A DNA stretch of 64,000 nt from JALOLG01 sp963776935. Its GTDB lineage: Bacteria; Actinomycetota; Acidimicrobiia; Acidimicrobiales; Ilumatobacteraceae. Position 1 is the first letter of the stretch. Every line of letters begins with the position of its first letter. The stretch is taken from contig CAVZOP010000001.1 of NCBI GenBank assembly GCA_963776935.1, positions 124,001-188,000 on the forward strand, in the 5' to 3' direction. This document shows positions 17,766-25,118 of the stretch, in pieces. Under the pieces are notes generated by a model, which worked only from the letters and a program-made list of their open reading frames with translations, was not told where the DNA came from and made no database searches. The position numbers and the translations under genes were made by a program.

Positions 17766-18527
17766 TCACGCCAGCGGGCCGAGCAGCGACCTGATCACCC
17801 GCTCGGGCTCGCGTGTCTCGAGCCGGCGCAGGATCGGGACCAACCAGCGGGCCGGCACCGACGGGCGCGTCACCATGAACGCGAGCACCGCCACCAGCTC
17901 GTCGAGCATGGCGACGTCGTCGCGCCGCTCGGCCTCGGTCTCGGCGGCGAGGCGGGTCGCCGCCCGCCAGGCCTGCTGGCGAGCCGCCCGCAGGCTGAAG
18001 TTGAAGACCCTCCCGCCGCCGTAGGCCGCCGCTTTCGACGTCCAACGGGTGACACGGTCGAGGTCGCCCATGATCTCGTCGTACGTGTCGGCGAGCACCT
18101 CGTTGACGGCGTCGAAGTCGGGTCGGATGGCGACCGGACCGGCGCCGCCATCGACCAGCCGGACGACCGTCTGCGGCAGATCGAAGTTGACGTGGGCGTT
18201 GATGGCGATCAGGAGGTGCTGGACCACGAGCAGGGAAGCATCGCCGGCCACGTCGAAGCTCCCGCGCCAGCACTTGGCGGCCGCCGGCGGATCGGCACGG
18301 GCATCGAAGTAGCGGTCGGCGAACTCGACGACGAACCTCGCCATCCGGGCACCGTCGGTGAAGCGGCCTGCTGCCGCGTCGTCGATGACCCGCCGCGTGA
18401 CCCGCGCGTACATCGCCGGGAAGTACCCGCCGGCGTCGGTCGAACCGAGTGCGGCGGCACGCATGGCCTCCAATGTGGCGTCGAGCACCGCTGCACGGTA
18501 CGTCGTGGCGACGGGCCCCTTGCCCAC
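17766..18527 (-). CDS. DUF5995 family protein
   Basis: 253 aa, helical, with the family motif QHLLIAINAHVNFDLPQ and the following DFDAVNEVLADTYDEIMGDL. The function of DUF5995 is unknown. The reading frame stays open upstream to 18749 through three identical 21-residue repeats, but these come from a tandem DNA repeat; GTG 18527, just after the last repeat, gives normal family length. It follows the small membrane protein gene in the same direction. Confidence 0.8.
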   Translation of the reverse strand: MGKGPVATTYRAAVLDATLEAMRAAALGSTDAGGYFPAMYARVTRRVIDDAAAGRFTDGARMARFVVEFADRYFDARADPPAAAKCWRGSFDVAGDASLLVVQHLLIAINAHVNFDLPQTVVRLVDGGAGPVAIRPDFDAVNEVLADTYDEIMGDLDRVTRWTSKAAAYGGGRVFNFSLRAARQQAWRAATRLAAETEAERRDDVAMLDELVAVLAFMVTRPSVPARWLVPILRRLETREPERVIRSLLGPLA

Positions 18528-18528
18528 C

Positions 18529-18717
18529 CGAATCAGGTGGCTCGACGGGGGATGCCAGTGATCGTCACAAACGCAGTCGCGACGGGTCACTCGAATCAGG
18601 TGGCTCGACGGGGGATGCCAGTGATCGTCACAAACGCAGTCGCGACGGGTCACTCGAATCAGGTGGCTCGACGGGGGATGCCAGTGATCGTCACAAACGC
18701 AGTCGCGACGGGTCACT
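18529..18717. repeat. Perfect tandem repeat, 3 x 63 bp
   Basis: Three identical 63-bp units (18529-18591, 18592-18654, 18655-18717). Each unit carries, on the minus strand, a copy of the last codons and TGA stop of the small membrane protein gene plus the spacer before DUF5995. Because 63 is a multiple of three the units also read as open 21-aa repeats. Confidence 0.95.
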
Positions 18718-18924
18718 CGGGTCGTCGGCGGACTCGACGTCACCGTCAACCGCGTCGCGGCCGCGTGTCCATGGCACGAGCCCGAGGCCGAGCACGAGGG
18801 CGCCGAGGGCGATCCACCAGCCGGTGTCGATCGAGTCGGTGCCGCCGAGCGCTACCAGGGCGCCGATCGCGCCGGCGACCAATCCGAGGGCGGCCGAGAC
18901 GGGGTCGAACGGATGTGAACGCAT
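18691..18924 (-). CDS. Small two-helix membrane protein
   Basis: 77 aa with two hydrophobic segments (PVSAALGLVAGAIGALVALGG and WWIALGALVLGLGLVPW). A GGAGG lies 5 nt before the ATG, and the start is 1 nt after the PspC gene stop, so it belongs to that operon. Its last codons and stop fall in the first minus-strand unit of the 63-bp tandem repeat. No named family recognised. Confidence 0.7.
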   Translation of the reverse strand: MRSHPFDPVSAALGLVAGAIGALVALGGTDSIDTGWWIALGALVLGLGLVPWTRGRDAVDGDVESADDPSDPSRLRL

Positions 18925-18925
18925 G

Positions 18926-20512
18926 TCAGCCTCCGGGGGTCGCAACGGTCGTCGGAACTGTGGGAACGGTCGATGCCGTCGGGACGACGGTCGTCGAAGT
19001 GACCGGCTCGGCGGCGACGGTCGTGGCGGGTGCCGCAGCGGCGAGCTCGACGCGGATCGCCTGCAGGTCGAGCACCTGACCGAACGGCGTGATGAGCAGG
19101 CTGCGCGGCAGCAGCTGGAACTCTCCGTACGACGTTGGGATCACCCGGACGCCGTCCTCACGAGTGAACTGCTCGCCGACGGCGAGCGAGTCGTCCGGTC
19201 CGATCACCGCCGACCCGTCGGCGAGCACGATCCAGCCGTCGGCGGTCGCCGCGACACCGTCGCTGACGATCACCAACGGCGCTTCGAGCGCGGGCAGCGA
19301 CGGCTCGATCACGGGCGCCGGTGGGACTGCGAGCACGTACGTGTCGATGTTCACGTCGCCGCGACCGACCCATGCCTCGACGATCACATCCGGTCGGCCC
19401 TCCGGCCCCATCCGCACCGGCTCGTCGTCGCTGCGCCGGCTCCCGTTGACCTCCACTGACCCGTCGTCGACGCGGCTTCGCACCTCGACCGCGACCTGGT
19501 CGCTGACCCAGACCGCGATGTCGCCGATACCCACCCGGGCATCCACCGTGACGGGTTCATCGGGCACGCCGTCGACGTAGACATCGACGCTGCCGAACGC
19601 GCTGTGGGCGGTGCGCAGGCCACCGGGTTGCTGCTCGCCGATCGACACAAAACGCTCGCCGAACGTGTCGGACGTATCGATGCCGAGGCGGGCGCTGATT
19701 CCGGACGCGTACCCGACGCCGGCGAACACCACCGCCGGCACGATCAGCCACCGCCCGTGGCCGCGCAGCGTGCCGACCAGCAGCCCGATCCCGCACACGA
19801 CGGCCGCCGCGCCGAGCCACTGCTCGGGATGGAGCCGCCCGCCATTGGCCTCGTCGACGAGCGCCCCGATCGCGGCGACGACGATCGCCACGCCGAGCGT
19901 CGCGCGTCCGAGGATGCTGGGCTCCCGGCGCGGCAGGCGCGGCCGCGGCCACTCCCGTCGATCGGGATCATCTCCGGGCGGCACTGCCGACATCGCCGGC
20001 GACGGGACCGGCGCGGCGAGCGATGACGGGGGGCGGTCATCGATCGCGACGCCCGCGTCTGGCCCAGCGACGGCGGACGGCGGACGCCACAGCGCCAGGG
20101 CGAGGCCGGTGAGCAGCAGCACCACCGCGACCGGACCGGTCACGAACCGGCCGGCTTGGGCGTTCAGCAACAGCGGGATCCCGACGACGACGATCACCCC
20201 GCCGGCGATCCGTGGCCACCGCCACGACGTCGAGCGGTCGGCACTCAGCACCAGCCAGAGCCCGAGGTAGAGCACGAGACCGACACCGCCCGCCAGCGCC
20301 AGCAACACGAACGCGATGCGGACCCACAACGCGTCGACCCCGAGACGTCGGGCGAGGAAGCCGGCGACACCGCCCAGGATCCGGTCGTCGTCGACGGCGA
20401 TTTGGCGCGTCGCGGCCGCGGCGCCGTGCGGCTGCCCGGCCGTGTTGCTGGTCGTGTTGCCGGTCGGATTGGTGTCGTCGCCCGGCTCGGTGGTCGGGGC
20501 GGAGGGGTTCAT
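18926..20512 (-). CDS. PspC-domain membrane protein with LiaF-like C-terminal region
   Basis: 528 aa. After a Pro/Thr-rich start, a PspC domain (DDRILGGVAGFLARRLGVDALWVRIAFVLLALAGG) leads into several transmembrane segments, then a beta-rich region with repeated short strands (SAFGSVDVYVDG, ARVGIGDIAVWVS, DGSVEVNG) like LiaF/DUF2154 proteins. A Thr/Val-rich tail ends the protein. It is divergent from a PspC-histidine kinase and regulator, so it is a likely envelope-stress partner of that system. Confidence 0.82.
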   Translation of the reverse strand: MNPSAPTTEPGDDTNPTGNTTSNTAGQPHGAAAATRQIAVDDDRILGGVAGFLARRLGVDALWVRIAFVLLALAGGVGLVLYLGLWLVLSADRSTSWRWPRIAGGVIVVVGIPLLLNAQAGRFVTGPVAVVLLLTGLALALWRPPSAVAGPDAGVAIDDRPPSSLAAPVPSPAMSAVPPGDDPDRREWPRPRLPRREPSILGRATLGVAIVVAAIGALVDEANGGRLHPEQWLGAAAVVCGIGLLVGTLRGHGRWLIVPAVVFAGVGYASGISARLGIDTSDTFGERFVSIGEQQPGGLRTAHSAFGSVDVYVDGVPDEPVTVDARVGIGDIAVWVSDQVAVEVRSRVDDGSVEVNGSRRSDDEPVRMGPEGRPDVIVEAWVGRGDVNIDTYVLAVPPAPVIEPSLPALEAPLVIVSDGVAATADGWIVLADGSAVIGPDDSLAVGEQFTREDGVRVIPTSYGEFQLLPRSLLITPFGQVLDLQAIRVELAAAAPATTVAAEPVTSTTVVPTASTVPTVPTTVATPGG

Positions 20513-20622
20513 GCGTTCGACAGTACGGAGACCACGCCCATCGCACCATCGGGGATGTCCCTGAAACCGTCGCCGGGTTTGGGTGACGGCCCCGATGCCC
20601 GATCAGGGTCGGGTGTGCGACG

Positions 20623-21798
20623 ATGCGGGGGATGGTGCTCCGCCACTCGTTCCCCCGCGTGCCGCGCAGCTCGGACCGGCTCGTCGCCGGCGTGGCCGGC
20701 GGCTGGGCCGACCGCTGGGGTGTCGAGCCGACCGTAGTCCGGGCCGCGGTCGGGCTGCTGACCCTCGCCGGCGGCATTGGCGCGGTGCTGTACGGGATCG
20801 CCGCGCTCGCCTCGGCGCCGGCCGCGCCGATCGCCACCGATCGCCGGCCCCGGGCAACGAACCACCGTCGTCACCTGGCCATCGCCGCGGCGACCGCCGC
20901 CATCCTCGTCGCCGCGCGAGCCGTCGGATTGTGGCCGGGTGACGGGATCATGATCCCCGCCGCGGCGGCCGCCGTGGGAACGGCAGCAGCGTGGATGCGC
21001 GGCTTGCTCCCCCGAGCCGCATCGTCGAACGCCTGGCTTCCACGATTGATCCAGATCGTCGGCGGCGTCACGCTGCTCGGCGCCGGCGTCATCTCACTCG
21101 CCAACCGCACCGGAGGGCTGGCGAGCATCGGGACGTCGACGAGTGCGATCGCCGTCGTGGTCGGTGGACTGGCGATCTTCGCCGCGCCGGCGCTCGGACG
21201 GATCCTGCGCTCACTCGACGAGGAGCGGGCGATGCGGATCCGGGAGGACGAACGCGCCGCGGTCGCCGCCCACCTGCACGACTCGGTGTTGCAGTCACTG
21301 GTTCTGATGCAACGCAGCGACGATCCGCGCCGGATGGCGAGTCTCGCCCGGCGCCAGGAACGAGAGCTGCGGGCGTGGCTCTACGACACCCACCTGGCCG
21401 GCGAACCGGCGTCGCTGCACGCCGCGATCGAGGCGTTGGCGATCGAGATCGAGACCGACCACGACGTGCGGGTCGAGGCGGTCGTCGTCGGCGATCAACC
21501 GCTCGACGCCGCGTCGCGAGCGCTCGTGGCGGCGATCCGGGAGGCGCTCGTCAACGCCGCCCGCCACGCCAACGTCGACCAGGTCGACGTGTTCGTCGAA
21601 GCCGATGACACCGAGTTGACCGGGTTCGTGCGCGACACCGGCTGCGGGTTCGACCGCAATGACGTCCCCGGTGACCGGCGCGGCATCAGCGACTCGATCG
21701 TCGGCCGGGTCCAGCACGCCGGGGGAACTGCCGTGCTCACGTCGAAACCCGGTGTCGGCACCGAGGTCGAGCTGCGCGTACCACGGAGAGCTTCGTGA
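20623..21798 (+). CDS. PspC-domain histidine kinase
   Basis: 391 aa. The N-terminal PspC domain (SDRLVAGVAGGWADRWGVEPTVVRAAVGLLTLAGG) precedes transmembrane helices, then the HisKA_3 dimerisation helix with AAHLHDSVLQSLVLMQR (H in AHLHDS) and a GHKL ATPase domain with EALVNAARHAN and DTGCGFD. This fusion is known in actinobacterial envelope-stress systems. Its stop overlaps the response regulator start, and it is divergent from a second PspC protein. Confidence 0.9.
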   Translation: MRGMVLRHSFPRVPRSSDRLVAGVAGGWADRWGVEPTVVRAAVGLLTLAGGIGAVLYGIAALASAPAAPIATDRRPRATNHRRHLAIAAATAAILVAARAVGLWPGDGIMIPAAAAAVGTAAAWMRGLLPRAASSNAWLPRLIQIVGGVTLLGAGVISLANRTGGLASIGTSTSAIAVVVGGLAIFAAPALGRILRSLDEERAMRIREDERAAVAAHLHDSVLQSLVLMQRSDDPRRMASLARRQERELRAWLYDTHLAGEPASLHAAIEALAIEIETDHDVRVEAVVVGDQPLDAASRALVAAIREALVNAARHANVDQVDVFVEADDTELTGFVRDTGCGFDRNDVPGDRRGISDSIVGRVQHAGGTAVLTSKPGVGTEVELRVPRRAS

Positions 21799-22457
21799 CG
21801 GTCCGAGTCGTGCTGGTCGAGGACCACGCCCTGTTCCGCGCCGGCGTACGAGCCGAGCTCGCCGACCCCGCGCTCGTGGGCGGCGGAGACGCACGCGTCG
21901 AGATCGTCGGTGAGGCGGCGTCGGTCGAGGACGGCATCGCCGTGATCCGCACGACTACCCCCGACGTCGTGCTGCTCGACGTGCACCTGCCCGGCGGAGG
22001 TGGGCACGCCGTGATCTCAGCCCTGCGCGACGATGACCTGCCGACCCGCTTCCTCGCCCTCTCCGTGTCAGACGCGGCGGAGGATGTGATCGCCGTCGTG
22101 CGTGCCGGAGCGCGCGGGTACGTGACCAAGACGATCAGCGCGGCCGAGTTGATCGACGCCATCGAGCGCGTCGCCGACGGCGACGCCGTGTTCTCACCGC
22201 GACTGGCAGGGTTCGTGCTCGACGCCTTCTCGGGCGATCTGCCGGCACCGGCCGATCCCGAGCTCGACCAGCTCACGAGCCGCGAGCAGGAGGTGCTCCG
22301 CCTCATCGCCCGCGGCTACGCGTACAAGGAGGTGGCGACCCGGCTCCACCTGTCAGTCAAGACGATCGAGACCCATGTCTCGGCCGTCCTGCGCAAGCTC
22401 CAACTCTCGAGCCGCCATCAGCTCACGGCGTGGGCCAACGAACGCCGCCTGATCTGA
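21795..22457 (+). CDS. NarL/LuxR-type response regulator
   Basis: 220 aa. Receiver domain with the acidic pocket in VVLVEDHALFRAGV, phospho-Asp in DVVLLDVHLPGGG, and Lys in GYVTKTIS; C-terminal LuxR HTH (LTSREQEVLRLIARGYAYKEVATRLHLSVKTIETHV). It starts GTG inside the kinase stop and is the cognate partner. Targets probably include the divergent PspC operon (inference). Confidence 0.92.
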   Translation: MTVRVVLVEDHALFRAGVRAELADPALVGGGDARVEIVGEAASVEDGIAVIRTTTPDVVLLDVHLPGGGGHAVISALRDDDLPTRFLALSVSDAAEDVIAVVRAGARGYVTKTISAAELIDAIERVADGDAVFSPRLAGFVLDAFSGDLPAPADPELDQLTSREQEVLRLIARGYAYKEVATRLHLSVKTIETHVSAVLRKLQLSSRHQLTAWANERRLI

Positions 22458-22503
22458 CGCGGTCTGTCGTCGGCGCGGGAGACCTCGGCGTGCGAACGCG
22501 ACC

Positions 22504-23052
22504 TCACAGCTCGTAGTCGATGACGACCTCGAGCCCCACGACGGCCGCGTCGGCGAACCGGTCGGGACATTGGGTCTCGATGAGCGCGAGGAATGCCGCC
22601 ACACCGAACGTCTGGGTCAACTTGACGGCGACATCGTCGGCGCCGGGGTCCTGATGGGCCAACTCTTCTGTGGCTGAGGCGATGATGAGGTCGAACACCG
22701 CTCGCATCGCGGCCGGACCCGAATCGCAGTAGATGTCGACGACGGCCTCGTCCTCGATCATGAAGACCAGCGTGGCGCGCAGCGACATCTCGATCTGCGG
22801 GCCGACCGACAGGACGCAATCAGGACGCTCGCGGAGCACGTCGGCGTGGTAGCACAGCAGTCCGATCGTCTGCGGCCACGCCACGGCCCCTTCGCCGATC
22901 GGAGTGCCCGTCCCGACGGCCACCGGCGTCTCGTCGGCTGCCGCCACTACGACGACGTCCGGACGCCGTGGACGGCCACAACCCGTGGCGAGCAGAGCAA
23001 TGCCGACGACGATCACAGCCGCACGGGCGCGACGGTACGGAAGTGACGTCAT
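22504..23052 (-). CDS. Putative lipoprotein of unknown function
   Basis: 182 aa. The N-terminus MTSLPYRRARAAVIVVGIAL followed by LATGC is a lipoprotein signal with lipobox Cys. The mature part has four further cysteines (LLCYHADVL, RPDCVLSV, IYCDSG, ETQCPDR) that may form disulfides outside the cell. No family recognised. It converges on the response regulator gene. Confidence 0.66.
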   Translation of the reverse strand: MTSLPYRRARAAVIVVGIALLATGCGRPRRPDVVVVAAADETPVAVGTGTPIGEGAVAWPQTIGLLCYHADVLRERPDCVLSVGPQIEMSLRATLVFMIEDEAVVDIYCDSGPAAMRAVFDLIIASATEELAHQDPGADDVAVKLTQTFGVAAFLALIETQCPDRFADAAVVGLEVVIDYEL

Positions 23053-23203
23053 CACGCTCACGTCAGTCCTTCGGCACGCGGCGCGCCTCACACGATGTAT
23101 TCCCGCGAATATCGCGGGCCGGTCGGTTCCCGACTTGGAGCGTCCCGATCCGTCGCAGCCCTGAATCGTGACCGTCACCGACCGGGATCGGTCGGCGGCG
23201 TCC

Positions 23204-24109
23204 TCACGGAAGCGGATACTCGTCGTGGTTCAGCACCCAGCCCGGGCGCTGCGAGAAGTCGAGGCGGGGCGGGCAGAAGATGTCGACGAGTTGATTGCGC
23301 GCCGTGCCGACGGCCTCACTGGTGTGCACGATCGGTGGTGGGATCACGGCGACGGCCGGACTGACACAGCGCATGTGCTCGTCGTCGCGCCAGTCGGCCA
23401 TGTTCACCGTCCACGGTGTGCGCATGTGGTGCACGTACGTGCCGTCGAACTGCAGCGAGATCTGCTCGAAGTCGTCGTGGTGGTGCGGCGACAGCTTGGA
23501 CGGGTCGCGTGGTCCGTCGGTCGGGTCGAGATAGTTGATCATCAGTGTGCTGCACCGGAAGATCCGGCCGAAGCGACCGGTGTCGTCCGGCACTTCGGCC
23601 AGTGGATAGATCCGGATGCCGAAGCCTGCCGGCGGATCGGGCCACGGTGCGAACGGTGCCACGTTCGGATCTGGTTCGACGTAGCTGTCAGCGTTGCGGC
23701 ATTGGGCGAGCAGGTCGACCGCCGCGTTCGAGAACACGCGGACGACCACCCCGGCCGATGGCATCTCGATCGCGCTGTCGCCGGGCGGCACCACCGCGAC
23801 CGTCTCGCCGGTGACGTCGCGCCGATCACCACCGGCGACGACGACGGCCGACGCATCGGTGGCGGGGAACAGCGCCACGTACTCGTCGGGCTGATCCGTG
23901 CGGACGAGACGGTCACCGGCGCTGATGACCGAGTAGACGAGGCAGCAGTTCTGGCTGCGAACGAACCACGATTCCGTGCCGGTTTCGCTCACGTGGTCGG
24001 GTGCCAGGTCGCCGAACTCGAAGTACTGCGGCGCGGCCGGCACGCCCGGCGTGCCCCGTCCCGTCGCGGGGGTCAGCTGTGATCGAAGGTCAGCGACGTC
24101 GTATGCCAT
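23204..24109 (-). CDS. Cupin-like protein
   Basis: 301 aa with a cupin-type C-terminal half: LSPHHHDDFEQISLQFDGTYVHH has clustered His and Glu residues like a metal-binding cupin, followed by VIPPPIVHTSEA. It looks like a bicupin, possibly a dioxygenase or isomerase; I cannot assign a reaction. ATG 24109 is chosen because upstream residues are not conserved-looking. It is divergent from an ABC transporter operon, with a perfect palindrome between them. Confidence 0.62.
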   Translation of the reverse strand: MAYDVADLRSQLTPATGRGTPGVPAAPQYFEFGDLAPDHVSETGTESWFVRSQNCCLVYSVISAGDRLVRTDQPDEYVALFPATDASAVVVAGGDRRDVTGETVAVVPPGDSAIEMPSAGVVVRVFSNAAVDLLAQCRNADSYVEPDPNVAPFAPWPDPPAGFGIRIYPLAEVPDDTGRFGRIFRCSTLMINYLDPTDGPRDPSKLSPHHHDDFEQISLQFDGTYVHHMRTPWTVNMADWRDDEHMRCVSPAVAVIPPPIVHTSEAVGTARNQLVDIFCPPRLDFSQRPGWVLNHDEYPLP

Positions 24110-24180
24110 GCGGTCAGTCTTCCGCGTCGCCCGCCGTGGGGCCGAACGGGAGCACGCCCGTGTCGGCACCCGTGGAACAC

Positions 24181-24208
24181 ATGCCGGTAGGGAATCCCCT
24201 ACCGGCAT
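24181..24208. promoter_or_regulatory. Perfect palindrome between divergent genes
   Basis: ATGCCGGTAGGG (24181-24192), spacer AATC, CCCTACCGGCAT (24197-24208). It is 71 nt upstream of the cupin start and 118 nt upstream of the ABC ATPase start, so it ends neither gene; an operator is more likely than a terminator. Confidence 0.55.
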
Positions 24209-24326
24209 GACACGTGGTGCCTCCATCGCAGCTCATCGCCCAGATCCGTACGTTCGTCATGTACCCACACGAGCACGACGGACGTGCCGACGGACGAACG
24301 CGCCGACGACGAAAGAAGCATCGACC

Positions 24327-25113
24327 ATGCACATCGAAGCACCCCTCGCCCCGACCCCGGCGAACACCTGGTCGGTGCCGACGAACCGTCCGATGGCGGC
24401 GCGGGTCGCCAACGCCGTGAAGACATACGGACGTGGCACCACCGAGGTCCGCGCCCTCGACGACGTGACGGTCGGGATCCCGGCTGGCGTGTTCACCGCC
24501 GTGATGGGACCATCCGGATCGGGCAAGAGCACGCTCATGCACTGCCTCGCCGGGCTCGACACGCTGACGTCCGGCTCCGTCCACATCGGCGACGTCGATC
24601 TCGCCAAGCTCTCCGATCGCCGGCTCACGAAGCTGCGCGGCGAGCGGATCGGGTTCGTGTTCCAGGCGTTCAACCTGCTGCCTACCCTCACTGCGGCCGA
24701 GAACATCACGCTGCCGATGGACCTCGCCGGCCGCAAGCCGGACCGGGCGTGGCTGCGTACCGTCATCGACACGGTCGGGTTGGGCGACCGCCTGCACCAC
24801 CGTCCGAGTGAGCTGTCGGGTGGCCAGCAACAGACGCGTCGCCGTCGCCCGCGCGCTCGCCGGACGGCCGGCGGTGATCTTCGCCGACGAGCCGACGGGC
24901 AACCTCGACAGCCGCGCCGGTTGCGAGATCCTCGCCTTCTTGCGCCGTGCCGTCGACGAGTTCTCCCAGACGATCGTGATGGTCACCCATGATCCTGGTG
25001 CGGCGTCGTACGCCGACAACGTGCTGTTCCTGGCCGACGGTCGCATCGTCGACGAGATGGACCGACCGACCGCGCCTCGCGTGCTCGACCGGATCAAGAC
25101 GTTGGGGAGCTGA
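24327..25113 (+). CDS. MacB/LolD-type ABC transporter ATPase (frameshifted)
   Basis: About 261 aa if repaired. Walker A is GPSGSGKST, the Q-loop VFQAFNLLPTLTAAENI, and the signature LSGGQQQ. One extra A at 24834 breaks the frame exactly after LSGGQQQ; removing it restores RVAVARALAGRPAVIFADEPTGNLDSRAG (Walker B) and MVTHDP. The FtsX permease gene follows by 5 nt. Such pairs export lipoproteins or antimicrobial compounds or signal to the adjacent kinase. Confidence 0.85.
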
Positions 25114-25118
25114 TCGTC

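Noticed and set aside
18528..18749. 21-residue protein repeats (CVCDDHWHPPSSHLIR) at the start of DUF5995
   Set aside because: They are read from an intergenic tandem DNA repeat that includes another gene's stop codon; no family member is known to me with such a start.
24181..24208. Transcription terminator
   Set aside because: Both neighbours start, rather than end, on either side of the palindrome, so an operator is the better reading.
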